Assembly (NCBI RefSeq): GCF_035046505.1
Contig: NC_089826.1
Span: 71,235,254-71,299,253, forward strand
DNA: 64,000 bases
Source of the DNA: Tiliqua scincoides
Lineage: Eukaryota > Chordata > Lepidosauria > Squamata > Scincidae
Direction: 5' to 3'
This document shows positions 36,182 to 47,885 of this stretch, piece by piece; within the stretch, counting starts at the first letter, position 1, and each line of letters opens with the position of its first letter. The notes beneath the pieces were generated by a model. That model was not told the origin of the DNA and searched no databases. It saw nothing but the letters and a program-made list of their open reading frames with translations. The translations under genes and the position numbers were made by a program.

Positions 36182-37409
36182 CAGCCATTTTCAACCTTTT
36201 TCAGCTCATGGCACACTGACAAGGCACTAAAGTTGTAAAGGCACACTACTAGTTTTTAATTGCATTATTATGTTACAATTAATTTAATTAATATAACTAA
36301 GGGCACAAGACTAACCAGGTCTACTCAGAAGTAAGTCCTATTTTGTTCAATGGGGCTTACTCTCAGGAAAGTGTGGTTGGGATTGCAGCATAATACACTG
36401 AGGGCACAAGCCTAACCAGGTCTACTCAGAAGTAAGTCCTATTTTGTTCAGTGGGGTTTACTCTCGGGGAACTGTGGTTAGGATTGCAGCCTTAAATCAT
36501 TACATGACAATGAAAAAAATTCCCCAGAAGCTTGGAGAGGGAGGTGTATGTGGTTTCTGGAAAGGAAGAACAATGTTTTGAAGCAGGTCTGTTCAAACTG
36601 TTATCAACTGATATGCTCTGAGATGCCAGGAAGTGGTGGCAAAGAGAGATGAGACTGAGCATACTGGAGAAACAGGGGGGGGGTGAGGGGCAGTGAGGAT
36701 ATGTGGCTGAAACAAGTGCAGGACTCACTGGGGTGGGGGGGGAGAGAGAATGGGAGGCAACAGGTTTTGAACTTTGGAGCATAGGGAAGAGGGAGGGGTG
36801 GGGAGGGGCAGTCAGAGGGGTTAACTGCAGTTATGATGGGGGATGTGTGTGCAGAAGTGGAGGAGGTGGGATGGGGGAAGAGAAAAGCATCACTTGGCTG
36901 CTCATGTATTCAAGAAAGAGTGCAACCAAGCTTCTGTACCTCTACTCAGAAGTAAGCCCCATTATAGTTAATAGGGCTTACTCCTAGGTAAGTGTGGATA
37001 GGATTGTGACTCAGTGCCCCTCCTGCCAAAGCCTTGCCAGGGGAGGCAAGGCAGGCAGGGTCACTTTGGGGTATTGCTGGCAAGGAAAAGGGTTTCTCCA
37101 GGATCCTCTTCCTGCCAGCTGCTTCTGGCTCCTACCTGCTTCCACCTTCAGGCACACTCTCACTCCTTCCTCGCTGTTGTTGCTCTCCCTGTTCCCACCT
37201 GCTCTTCCAGAATTCTCTAGCTGCCTGGCTGCCTGCCCAATCAGCACGCGAGGCAGGCAAGCAGGAGTGTCCAAGCCCCTGCAAGGCTGCTCCTTTTTCT
37301 CTTCTCCCATATGGGCAGCTGATGCTGCCTGACTCCTTGGCCCTGCGGCACACCTGAGGCAGCCTTATGGCACACCAGTGTGCCGCGTCACAGCGGTTGA
37401 AAACCACTG
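36182..37409. mobile_element. hAT element, 1228 bp, with nested self-complementary repeats
   Basis: Starts CAGCCATTTTCAACC and ends GGTTGAAAACCACTG. Perfect target duplication ATCTAGCT at 36174-36181 and 37410-37417. The termini match the short hATs at 61838-62062 and 62433-62644, so this is a bigger family member. It carries self-complementary repeat units at about 36299-36497 and 36928-37015. The GC-rich right half has no transposase-like frame. Confidence 0.92.
36299..36497. repeat. Two tandem self-complementary units within a hAT
   Basis: Two near-identical units about 100 bp apart (each GGGCACAAG, TCTACTCAGAAGTAAGTCC, TTTACTCTC, GGATTGCAGC) inside the hAT 36182-37409. A third unit lies at 36928-37015. 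Confidence 0.8.
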
Positions 37410-37611
37410 ATCTAGCTGATGATATAGCATGGGTGGGTACACCTGGGCTCTGCATTGGAAAGCTCATAGATCTGAGATTTTTCTGGCTTTTGCCACCATC
37501 CCCTGCCATATTTTGCCTCCTCCTTGCCCCTGTTCTGCCAATCCCCATCTCCACCCTCTCCCATTATGTTTCACCCCTTGCTCCCCTTGGGAAGGGGCCC
37601 AAAAGAAACTC

Positions 37612-37617
37612 TGCGCG

Positions 37618-37650
<33 letters not shown>

Positions 37651-37653
37651 TCC
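37612..37653. repeat. CG/CA dinucleotide repeat
   Basis: A GCGCGCACGCGCG start turns into about fourteen CA units. Alternating purine-pyrimidine throughout, so able to form Z-DNA. Confidence 0.9.
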
Positions 37654-38224
37654 AGATAAAATTCCTCTCAGAGGCCCTGCCTCAGATGTGGCAATTCAAC
37701 CAAGAACTGTTTCATTTCAGCAGAGGAATGCAACCCATTTTTCTATTTTCAGGCACCATCCCACATTCCCTGTTCTTACAAATCCTTCTTTTCCAACTGC
37801 TTTCTCTAGGTCACATCTCTTGCTGGAGAAATATTTTTATTTAAAGATACTGTTATTACTTCAGCATCAACTCTTGCTACAGAACACTCAAGGTGGTATT
37901 TTAGTCTCACAAAAGCCTTGAGAGGTAGGGTTAACACAGCCATAACAACAAACAGCATTACAAAATTTACTTCAACATAAAATTATTAGTGGACCAATAA
38001 ACAGCATCCTCTCTCTCATCTGCTTTTCTCAAAAAATCAGATTTTCATGAAAGTTAAGGAAGAGGAGAATGAGGGCTGGTGGGAAAGCATATAAATCAGA
38101 TAAACCTGTACATTTTAAAGTAGCCCAACAGCAAGCTGTTGCCATTTTACTTCTGCATTAGCAACTAAGAAGGACAGGCTCCATCTCTCATAAACCAGAT
38201 TTGGCTCAGTCCTCAGTTGCTGGG

Positions 38225-38336
38225 TCTTGTAATAATACTATGTAATATTGTAATATTACAATAATATTGTAATATTGTAATAAAACTTGTAATAAAAATA
38301 TGTAATACTATATATTACATAATACTATGTAATAAG
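38225..38336. repeat. TAATAT-rich simple repeat
   Basis: Interleaved AATATTGTAAT and TATGTAATA units, A+T above 85 %, partly self-complementary. Confidence 0.85.
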
Positions 38337-38724
38337 GTTTCAATTCTATTCACAGTTTCAAAGACTAAGTGCCACTAAACGGAATGGGACTTACTTCTGA
38401 GTAAACATGCACAGAACTACACTGCAGACAAGCACAGAACAACACTACACTGTCCATCTCAGGCCATGTAGTGTTACAGCACTAATAGAGATCATATAGT
38501 ACTCTTTGAGGTTTCAGAAGCAATAGGAAAGTCTGCTGTTTTGCAGGGAAAAAAATTAAAAACTCAATGATAACTGAGGAGTTAAAAATTTCAAAAAGTA
38601 TACAGAGCAATAAGTTTCAATTATAACACAGAGCCATCTAATTGCCAAGGGAAGAAACAGCAAAATTTCTTTGCTACCTGGTCCCAAAGAAGTTTCATAA
38701 AAATAAAGTATGGCCAACTCTTCA

Positions 38725-38956
38725 GCAATTTTTGGATACAGTATAATCTTGCTTAATATTTCCTCTATGTACATACCTAAGACTGCAATTCTAAACCCAT
38801 TTACTAGAAAGTGAATCAAAACTTAATGGAGTTTACTTCTGAGTAAATATGCAAAGGATTATGCTTTAAGTCCAGAAAGGCTTAGGAGTAGACAGCAGCA
38901 AGGAAAAATTCACTAAAAGTCATGATTCTCAATTTTAGCAGATGAAATTTTAGTAC
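38725..38956. repeat. Duplicated intron segment, copy B
   Basis: Direct-orientation partner of 28767-28998, about 10 kb away in the N4BP2 5' UTR intron. Followed at once by the mariner-like MITE 38956-39201. Confidence 0.9.
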
Positions 38957-39201
38957 AGGTGAACCCTTGTTATCCACGAAAGTTCCATTCCTGGACCCCT
39001 TGCAGAAACCGAATTCCACGTGATATCAAATCATGCAGATTGTGGGGTCCACTGGGCTCCAAATGTGACTAGAGCCTTGCACAGCTCCAGTCATCTCTGG
39101 AGGCTTCAGGCTCGGCTGAATGGGGCTCAACAGGAGCCCAGTGGACCTGCACTGAGCCAGATCTGAGGATCAAAAATTTGTGGGTAAGTAGGTTCAACCT
39201 G
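38956..39201. mobile_element. Mariner/Tigger-like MITE, 246 bp
   Basis: Starts CAGGTGAACCCTTG and ends GTTCAACCTG, with TA on each side (38954-38955, 39202-39203). The TA duplication and CAG/CTG ends fit the Tc1/mariner superfamily. Inserted just at the end of a duplicated intron segment. Confidence 0.72.
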
Positions 39202-40157
39202 TACTTTTTAAAACAGCACAGCAGATATTTAAAACAGCACAACATCTGATTGAATGAAATAGAATGAATCAGTTGGGCAATACCCATGTAACTTGTTTAT
39301 ATCAGTGGAGAGTTAATTAAATTTACCCTTCTACAACTACTAATTTGCTCAATTGTCTTTGGCCTATCTCCCAGGCATTTGGGGAAGGGAAGGCACAGAA
39401 TGACTAAGAACAAGTCAGTTAAAACTCAATTTAGCACAATACTAGAAGACACTTTTACACTCATCCCTATCCTTCAGCAAGTTGACTGTAAGGAAAATGA
39501 TTAATTCAGGATAAAGAGAAAGAAAGAAAAGAAAAAAACTTCCTTGCTGAAGCTCTGCAGTACACCTATATAAGCACTCAAATATCAGAGGTCTGATTAC
39601 AACAGGGTTAGCCTTCTAACCTGTCTGGCCATGAAATTAAAACCATGTTCTAAATTATGTCATCCAGCTTTAAAAGGCCATGTGGCAGTATCAGCAATGC
39701 CTCTTCACCAAAAGGAAAAACACAACAAACAGAATTAGTGAGGGGGCAGTGTTCTGCTGAAAATGAACATGTCTGTAAGCTTGAAACATATTTTTAAAGT
39801 TTTTTTTTTAAATAAGCACAAAAGAATCTAGAGAATTTTAGTTTAGAGCTTACTATTTGCCTTTTGCCACAAAGAAATTTAAAAATATTTGAACGTTTGG
39901 GACAAGTTTAGAAAGTGCCAGCATACACACATGCAAAAAAAGAATAAGGCAGTGAACACACAGAACACAGGTCTGCAACTATATTTAAATTTTTTAAACT
40001 CTCCAATTTCAAGCAGTTACTACTCAAAAATTCAGCATCAGAACACCATTTAATTTCAAAATTATGCAACTTAAAGAGCTGTCCGCCAAGAGAGGTCTAT
40101 TAAGCCAGTTCACTAAACAAGTTCAGGGGAGGCAACTAAGATTTACAAACAGGCATT

Positions 40158-40275
40158 TCCACTTTATTCATTTATTGTATTCTGTCCTTTTGCCAAGGAG
40201 CTATGAGTGATGCGTGTCACTATTTTTCCCTTTTAGCATCAACAACAATCCTGTGAGATAGGTTAGGCACTGATT
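40158..40275 (-). mobile_element. MIR/L2-like tRNA SINE 3' part
   Basis: ATTCATTTATTGTATTCTGT, TTGCCAAGGAGCTATG and AACAATCCTGTGAGATAGG match the family in reverse. A second scrap with the same TTGCCAAGGAGCTAAG text lies at 40945-41000. Confidence 0.62.
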
Positions 40276-40726
40276 TAAGATCATTCAGAAAGGTTCAGGG
40301 TTGAGGGGGCAACTGAATACTGTATAGGTCTCCCAGCTCCTATCCTTCCAAAGTAAAGGGTTGGGTGGGCCAACATCAATTTATTGGGTGGGTAAATTGG
40401 GCTGCGTGGCCCATTTCTCTAAACACCTGCTTTTCCCAAGTCCCTGGGCAGTATCAATGAATCAAATCAAGAATGCTGAAGAACAGTCAAACTTTCTACA
40501 AGACAGAGAGACAAAGACTTCAGCATGAAACTTTCTCTTCTCTCACTTCCATTTTTGTTGAGTGCTTTGTGCGCATAAACATCCTATGCATAAGTAAATC
40601 TCAGTGTTTGACAGGACTAACTTGGAGTATTGAAGAGTGAAACATACTGAAGTCAGTGGGGTCTATGTCTGAGTAAACTTGCTTAGTTCCCCGCTCCCCT
40701 TTTCTTTTTCCTATCTTCCACTATCT

Positions 40727-40870
40727 TCCACAGACTGCACTTGCTCCCGGTGTGGAAGGGATTGTCACTCCCGGATTGGCCTTTTCAGCCACACTAGACG
40801 CTGTGCCAGAACCACCTTTCAGAGCGCGATACCATAGTCTTTCGAGACTGAAGGTTGCCAATACAATACA
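40727..40870 (+). mobile_element. LINE 3' end coding a Cys/His finger
   Basis: One frame reads CTCSRCGRDCHSRIGLFSHT then RRC, a C2H2-like finger close to a stop, followed by a tail with TAGTCTTTCGAGACTGAAGG. This is the C-terminus of a reverse-transcriptase ORF common in reptile genomes. Related scraps: 43315-43372 on minus and 55778-55822 on plus. Confidence 0.65.
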
Positions 40871-41144
40871 ATCTTCCACTATGTACCCAATATCTTCTTT
40901 GAAGATTTACTGTTCATGTCTTAGGCCACAATTCTATCCTATATATTCTGTCCTTTTGCCAAGGAGCTAAGGGTGATGTACATCCCTGTTTTTACCTATA
41001 CAGGAATGAGCCTCACAGGAATACATGGAACTTGCTTCTGAGTAAACAGGCATAACATTTCAGTGCACATTCTGAAGTGTTTACACTATAAATCTTAATA
41101 GTCCACTGTGGCAAAAACACAAAACATATCTCCTTGGTGTAGTC

Positions 41145-41452
41145 CAGGGGTGGCCAAACCGCAGTTCACGAGCCACATGCAGCTCTTTGACATATAATGT
41201 GTGGCTTGTGAAAATATGTTGGCTGAGCTCCTTTTTGCATCACAGTTAATATAAAGAGTAATAAAAATTTTTCAAGCTTTCAAACTATTCACCAAGCACA
41301 AAGGAGAGTCCACTGGATTAAAACACACATTTAATGTTCATGGTGAGTGAATATACTTAAGAACCTAAATGCTTCTTAAATATTGTGGCTCTCCAACATC
41401 TGATGTTTATCAACATGGCTCTTATGTTAACCCATTTTTGCCCAGCCCACAG
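41145..41452. mobile_element. hAT MITE, 308 bp
   Basis: Starts CAGGGGTGGCCAAAC; the right end is decayed. Flanks GTGTAGTC and GTGTACTC match at 7 of 8 with central TA. Typical of Charlie-like MITEs with GTGGCTC-rich sequence inside. Confidence 0.78.
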
Positions 41453-41595
41453 GTGTACTCATTTGATCCCTGTTGTGTATATGTCACTGTTGGGCAGAAA
41501 TTAACTCTGGCCACACCTGGTATAATCCTACTCAGTTATTCCCATGGGGGGGGGGGATGCTGGGGCTTACACTTAGCTGAAGCCAGGTGACTTTT

Positions 41596-42050
41596 AGTGT
41601 GCAATCCTATGCACACTTTCCTGAGAGTAAGCTCCACTGAAGACGATAGGATTTACAGGAACTTCTGAGAAGACAAGTATAGGCCTGTGCTATTATGCTG
41701 CAATCTTATGTACGCTTTCCTGAGAGTAAGCTCCATTGAAGACAATGGGACTTTACTCTGAAGTAAGTCTCTGAAGACAAGCATAGAATTTTGCTCTTAG
41801 GCTGCAATCTTATATACACCTTCCTGAGAGTAAGCTCCATGGAAGACAAGGAAACTACTTCTGAGTAGTCAAGACAAGCCTAGGATTGTGCTTAGGTTGC
41901 AATCCTGTGCTCACTTTCCTGAGAGTAAACTCCACTGGAGACATTTCTGAGTAGATACTACCCACACTTGACTAGTCTATAATGACTATATTGACTATAA
42001 TGGGACCTACTTCTGAGTAGACAAGCCTAGGCTTGTGCTCTTAGCTGGGC
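41596..42050. repeat. Tandem array of the same repeat near the N4BP2 promoter
   Basis: Units start near 41599, 41698, 41802 and 41908 with period 99-106 bp; each has TGCAATC, CTTTCCTGAGAGTAAGCTCC and ACTTCTGAG-type blocks. The array lies about 350 bp downstream of the probable first exon, inside N4BP2 intron 1. Confidence 0.82.
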
Positions 42051-42237
42051 AGTGGGTATACTGTACAGGGTTTTTCAGTCTCAGGGAGCATAACACTCTG
42101 GACAGGCTCAGAGGCACACTTTCTTGCTCCAGACGCCCAAGGGAGGGGCTGAGCCTAGAAAAGAGGCTCAGGGGGTCAGCCCCAGTGCCTGCTGCTGAGA
42201 AGGTGGGTGACTTGAACCAGGGAGCGGAGCGAGCCCA

Positions 42238-42620
42238 CTAGGGGGACCCAAGAGCGTGAGAAGCAGGAGCCCGAAGGCCTCGCGGCTCTCCCCGGCGGGC
42301 GGGCGGCTCGCTCCCCTCGCAGGCTTCCCTCCCTTCCGTTTCCGAAGCCCACACACCCTCCTCCTCCCAGGGCGCTGGCTCAGAGCCACCCTTTACCTCA
42401 CGACAGCAGCCTCCGAACCCGAGCTGGTCTCCGCCGCTGCCGCCGGTTTCCGAGCTCACGCAGGGCCGCCTAGGCCTGAGCGCCGGAGCGCCGCCGCCCG
42501 GCCGGCCGCAGAACTGCAGCTGGGGGAGCGGGCGGCCACGTGACGCCCCCTGAAGGACTGCTGTTGCTGCGCTTCCCTAGAGGCTCTCGGGCGCCCCCTG
42601 CTGGACCACTCCCCTTCTGG
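42238..42620 (-). promoter_or_regulatory. N4BP2: CpG island, probable N4BP2 promoter
   Basis: High G+C with dense CG dinucleotides (densest 42280-42545), including GCCGCC and CCGCCGCTGCCGCCGG runs, in an otherwise AT-rich neighbourhood. Promoter role is inferred from position, CpG density and the adjoining minus-strand splice donor. No TATA box is evident, as is usual for housekeeping promoters. Confidence 0.7.
42397..42545 (-). other. N4BP2: Probable non-coding first exon of N4BP2
   Basis: On the minus strand the GC-rich stretch below about 42545 reaches a strong donor, GAG|GTAAAG, at 42397/42396. It lies in a CpG island about 10 kb upstream of the first coding exon, in the right direction and with no other gene in between. 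The transcription start is not visible from sequence alone, so the upper border is approximate. Confidence 0.55.
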
Positions 42621-42995
42621 CAGGGGAGGAGGGGTCTCTCAGGGCCCAGCTGCTCTCGGGAGTGGGTCTGAACCAGGGATGGGTGGTGGGTGGGGAGGCA
42701 GGTGAGGCAGAGCTTCCCCACTGGAGTCCTTTGAAAAGCCATGCCGCGTGGTGCACAAGCACTCCCAACCCACACGCTCTGCACATCCCACCCACCGCAC
42801 CACCCTGGTCTGCACATCCCTGGTCTTTCCTTCTCTGCCCCCCAGAAGTAGAGTTTCCCTGGCAGAGGGCATGACACCCCAGAAGTCCCACACTCAGATT
42901 AAGCCATTTCTGCCCAATGTTGCATATACGCAACAGGGACCAAACATGCACCTGTGGGCCAAAAATGGATTAAACCACTGAAAGACCAGCTACAC

Positions 42996-44014
42996 CAGTG
43001 GTTTCCAAACTTTTTAGCACCGGAAGATCCACCTCCCCCAGGAGATAGGTATGGTGTCAGCAGTGGCCCCTGGTACAGACAGTGTAGGGTTAAAACCTTA
43101 GATAGCAGGGAGTGTGCTGCACAGCTGCAGTCACTTAGAGGCAACAAGACCCTCAGGGATAAAAGCATGTGGAGGAGGGAAAGTTTGTGTGTAAGTAGAA
43201 TGAAGAAAGCTTGGCGGAAGGATGGACTGACTAATGGACTAACTGAACAGAGACCGTTGAGTGGTGAAGAGCTGAGGGAGTATTGCTGTACCTAGAAGAG
43301 CTGTTGGCAATCTTCAGTTTCGGAAGACTATGGTATCGTGCTCTGGATGGTGGTTCTGGCACAGTGTCTAGAAGAGCTACTGCTTTGAAAACTGGGAGGA
43401 GGGACCCTGCAGCCCTATAGGAAAGCTACTTACCTTCCTGTTGGTGCTGGGGTTCAGTAGTAGTTTTGTGTGCTGCTATGGTTGAGCTAGCTGTGGTTGA
43501 GCCAGGGGGACTAATTAGCTGAAAGTGGGCATATGTTCTCTAGAGCAACTTTGGAAAGGGAATTTGGTAAAACAGGGACCTGTGTTTTAGAATCACCAGA
43601 AATGATGTCATGCCCAGGAGTGACATCATCAAGCAGGAAAACTTTAACATCTTGATATGATGAAATCAAATGAATGAATTTAAGTAAATCAAAAGTTTAA
43701 AATAAGAAAGTTTAAAAATTCATTTAAAATAAAGAACCTTTCTGATCCTGCCAAACAATTGCTGATCTTTTTAAAAAAATTCCCCAAACATCCCAAAGGC
43801 TGCAATCCTACCCACATCTACCTGGGAGTAAGCCCCAGTGACTTTCATTGTTAAAAGCATAGACATAGTAGCCTGTTAAAAATGCTGCACCTGCTGTACT
43901 TTGGATCTGTAACATTTCCCCAAATGCAGTCATATACCATAGCATCAGATCTAATTTAAAAAAGAAGATACAAATTGAAATGAATGGGGTCCCAACAAAG
44001 AGTTAGAAACACTG
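42996..44014. mobile_element. hAT element, 1019 bp, with nested fragments
   Basis: Starts CAGTGGTTTCCAAACT and ends AGAAACACTG. Flanks AGCTACAC and AACTACAC match at 7 of 8. The left end matches 14428-15746, so the same family. A LINE scrap (43315-43372) and a self-complementary repeat (43797-43860) lie within. Confidence 0.8.
43797..43860. repeat. Self-complementary repeat unit
   Basis: GGCTGCAATCCTACCCACAT, then GGGAGTAAGCCCCAGTGA, half of the unit described for the promoter arrays. Other single units or halves: about 985-1015, 35035-35110, 38362-38427, 40615-40685, 41015-41075, 46530-46615, 46680-46755 and 47197-47250. Confidence 0.7.
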
Positions 44015-44759
44015 AACTACACTGTAGTCCTTATCCTACTAGTCCAGCACAAAGGGGAGGAGGATTTTTTTTTTTCCAAAAAGAGATGCTGTAGAGGGGA
44101 ATGGCTGTCAAAACTGCAACACCTCCAGCATGTTTCAGTCATGAGCCAGCAGCACATGGAGACAGCCAATCAATGTAAGTTGATAGGGAAACACCCTTCT
44201 GGCATTAGCACACTGCACTGCTCCTGACAAGGATTCCATAGCACCTCCCCCTGCAGGAGCTATTACTGGTAGTAAAGAGTCAGAAACAGTGGCCAGCTGG
44301 GAACCCCAGCACTCAGAATTCAAATTGCCTTCTGCCACTCTCAGAATCACACACTACCAAAAAGGATCTTTTACAGTATCCAAGGAAAGAAGATAGCTCC
44401 CTTAGAGCAGGCACACAGAATAAAAAGCTTCTCCCAGGAAAAAGTTCAGGTCCCCATGGGAGAAACCACTTGCTGGAAATATCCTTCTTTGCCACTATCA
44501 AGTTCATCTTTGACAGAGCAGGGGAAAAGGAGTAGCAACAGGTAGGTAGGTCTCAAACTCACACTGGCTAATCTGCAAAGCAGCTCTCATCTGAAGCTTC
44601 TCAGTCACAGCAGGAAACAAACAGCAGGATATATGATAAGGAATTGTGTTGTTGCGAATAACATTCTGCAGTGCCCTGAAAATGACCCAGCCTTATACAG
44701 CAGGAATAGAGTGACTGTATTTTAGCACTGTAGAGGAATAGAGTGACTGTATATTAGCG

Positions 44760-44870
44760 CACTGTACTGTTAGCACAGTGGAAGAGCAGAGGTCTCAAGC
44801 ACCAGAAGGCACAGGTTCAAATCTGAGATGTGATCTACCTGAAGAGACCTGGTAGAACCACTGACAGGCA
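44760..44870 (+). mobile_element. tRNA-like SINE head
   Basis: TTAGCACAGTGGAAGAGC (A-box-like) and GGTTCAAATCTGAG (B-box-like) spaced as in a tRNA. The body does not fold as a clean cloverleaf by eye. A 36-bp duplication (GAATAGAGTGACTGTAT...) lies just upstream at 44704-44760. Confidence 0.55.
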
Positions 44871-45639
44871 CTTGTGGCAGGCTGTAGCAAGTGTGCACTG
44901 CACAGGTCAATCATCTAACTTGCATGCAACTCAGGTTCCTTGTTGCATCAGCTGCCCCTCTAGCCACATGGGATGCATGCCATGCTCATTTACTAGTGCC
45001 TGCATATGCTGCTGGTTATCCGTCCAGTCCAACTGTACTGTCCTTGTCCCCTGACTCCTTTGTTCATTATTGCAGCCCTGACTATAAGCCTCAAGGAAAC
45101 TTCCCATGTTGGTGCATGTGGGATCAGAGAGTAAGAATGCAAACCCCAAGCCCTGGTACCAGCAGTCCCTCTCCTGACATCCTTAAGTAAGAACTGGGGT
45201 AGGTACAGAGCATCTCTGTCTGCTAATGCCTAGTAACAATAACTGTAATAAAGTTAATTTTTTTTACTGAATAGCATCAGAAATGAAGCCACATCTGAAA
45301 AAGACATATGAGTGGAATTGCTAACCCTTTACAGGTTCCACCCTTTGCAGGTTCTAAAACAGACAGTAGAGTAATAGGTGTCAGTGAAGTCTGTGGCTGC
45401 CCCAGTTATATCACTGTCTATCATGGACAAAGCTAAAGAAAAGTAGGTTAGCAACCCAAGAGAGGAATAGCTGGTTGCTGTTGCCAGGCATGCTGTAGGT
45501 GACCATTGTAGTCTACATAGCCTTGCCAACACTGCTCCTTCACTCACACGTGTTCCTACACATGTTGTGCATATACACACAATAACTCAAATTGAACCAA
45601 ATTGGAGACATTAGCAAAATGTTAGACCAAGAGGTCAAG

Positions 45640-46490
45640 AACAGCAGTGTCCAACAGTTTCAGATCACTGACATGGGCGAGTTGTGCAAACAGCCTCAGA
45701 ATCAAGCTACCATGAGACTGAGCTTTTTTAAAGAAGTTAAGAGTTTATTGAAGAAATATAGATAGAATCTCAGGTACTTTGCTTAAGAAATAAGTTACAG
45801 AGCTTTAAACTATTGCAAATGGAAGAAATACTTGTGAATAGCTGTGTTTGGACAGCAGGAGTTAGTTGGAGAACGTGACTGAATGAGACTGATATAACCT
45901 GGGTTACCCCTTCAGTTAACAAGCAAAAGAAGACAATTTAGCTGGAAGCTTTGAATTACGAACATGAGAATGGAGGTTTTTTAGTAGGGAGAGAGAAAAG
46001 AGTGGAGGAAAGAGAGAAAAAATGAAGGGAAGATTACCATTTCTGCTGGGCAGGGTTTTGAAGTCCTCTCTAAGCATCAAGGGCATGGCTGCACAATCCC
46101 AGGTTCCAAGGGAGAAAAAGAGCAAAAAGGTGCTCCTTGGCAAATGGCCAGGAAAAAAATGCTCAGCAACACAGCAGCTAAGACACTCTCCAAAGAAAAG
46201 TGGCCACATTTATAGGACTTTTCACAAAGGAAACAAAAGCATTTCTGGGTGGACAAAGGAATTTGGAGCTTCCCTTTGGGGATGCAGCCCAAGTTTCCTG
46301 GACTTGATTGAGTTTGAGTGTGTCTTTCCAGGAGTACACAAAAGGTTGATTGCTCTCTAATCAGAGAAGTTCTGAGGGACAAAAGACATAACAGGGTGTG
46401 TGCTGCATCCAGGCTCAGGGCAGTGATAAGTGAGAGGCTCCTTACCACCTAGAAAATTTTAATAACAATAGCCTTAGCCCATAACACCTT
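45640..46490 (-). mobile_element. Possible solo LTR (minus orientation)
   Basis: Read on the minus strand there is an AATAAACTC poly(A)-like signal near 45752. A U5-like stretch ending TGGACA lies near 45650. No internal region follows. Borders are guesses. It lies between the two host promoters. A fossil if real. Confidence 0.3.
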
Positions 46491-47004
46491 GATTATTTTT
46501 ATAGTCTGAAACCAGGTCACTTCTAACATTTTAAGTTCTTACAGGTTTACTCAGAAGTAAACTCCACTGTTTAATGGGATTTGTTCCCAGAAATGTGGGT
46601 GTATAGATAGATTATAGATAGTAGCTTCTTTCAACATGAGAGTTGTGACTCATCCATGTGCAGTACAATCTGATACATATTTATATAGGAGTAATTCCCA
46701 CTGTATTCAGTGAGATTTACTTCCAGGGAAATGTGCACGGGATTGAAGCCTCAGATATTTCATCTTTTTCTGCAGAGCTGAAAAGGTTCTGAGCTGCATT
46801 CTCTGTAGAGCTGAATATGGTTCCCATATGGTCAAAGATACGCTATGCATCTTTCTGGAAAAGGATATCAGATGACTAATTACTAGAAAGTTTCAAATAG
46901 GCAAAACTTGGGACATGAAGGTTACCTCAGGGTAGAGGCCAGCACAAAGGGAAAATCACACCTCTCAAAAAATGCTGTGCTGTGAAAGTCATATACTGTA
47001 CACG

Positions 47005-47885
47005 CAGTGTTTCTCAAACTGTGGGTTGGGATCCACTAGGTGGGTTGTGAGCCAATGTCAGGTGAATCCCCATTCATTTCAATGTGTATTACAGTTTCTA
47101 TATATTAGACTTGATGCTACCATGGAATGTGACTGCATTTGGGGAAATGTTACAGATCTGTATTTTGACAAGCTACTATGCATATGCTTTCAGCAATGAT
47201 AGTCAATAGGGCTTACTCCCAGGTAAGTGTGGATAGAATTTCAGCCTTTGGGATTAATTTTTTTAAACAGATTTATATTTATCCAGGTATTTATATACCG
47301 CCTTTCTTTTGGTCCTCAGATTTCTCCTCAGACTTTAATCCAAGGCAGTTTACATAGGCAGGCTGTTCTAAACTCCGTTCTAGGCAGGTGTTCTAGGGAT
47401 TTTTACAATTGAATAGTTCTAGTCTTTCATAGAACTCCTCCTTCCAGCTGGATTCCTTCCTAGTCTGGCCTCTCTCTGGCCCTTCGCCTCCCACCCTCCA
47501 CTTGAGGGCAACTCCTCTCTACCACCCAGGGTCAGCTCATCAGTATTTCACAGTTCTGTCTTCAGTTCTGGGGTACTTCTGGTTGTTTCGAACTGGCAGC
47601 CTCAGATCTTCAGGCATACAAGGCGGCAGCTCTACCAACTGAGCCAGACCAACTTCTTGGGAGGATTAGGAGGGTTCTTTATTTAAAATAAAAATTTTAA
47701 TTTATAGTAAACTGGATGTACTTAATTCAGTCAGATGGGGGGGGGGTGTTAAAAAGTTTCCTGCTTGATGATGTCACTTCAAGCCATGTCATCACTTCCA
47801 GGTTAATGACACCACTTCTGGTGGGTTCTGACAGATTGTCATTCTAAAAATTGGGACCCTGTGCTAAAAAGTTTGAGAACCATTG
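47005..47885. mobile_element. hAT element, 881 bp, with nested SINE
   Basis: Starts CAGTGTTTCTCAAACT and ends AGTTTGAGAACCATTG. Flanks CTGTACAC and CTGTACAG match at 7 of 8, with one extra base at left. It contains a self-complementary repeat scrap (about 47197-47250) and a full Sauria SINE (47282-47650). Confidence 0.85.
47282..47650 (-). mobile_element. Sauria-type SINE, near full length
   Basis: On the minus strand it starts TGGCTCAGTTGGTAGAGC (tRNA A-box) and then has AGTTCGAAAC (B-box). It ends GAAAGGCGGTATATAAATAC, the tail shared with squamate RTE/BovB LINEs. Inserted in hAT 47005-47885. Confidence 0.85.

Noticed and set aside
42470-42951. Minus-strand open frames of 124-135 codons near the N4BP2 island
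   Set aside because: Same compositional cause; no homology recognised and several frames are open at once.
44765-44830. Possible tRNA gene
   Set aside because: A- and B-box-like motifs are present, but arms do not pair convincingly and the sequence continues as a SINE body.
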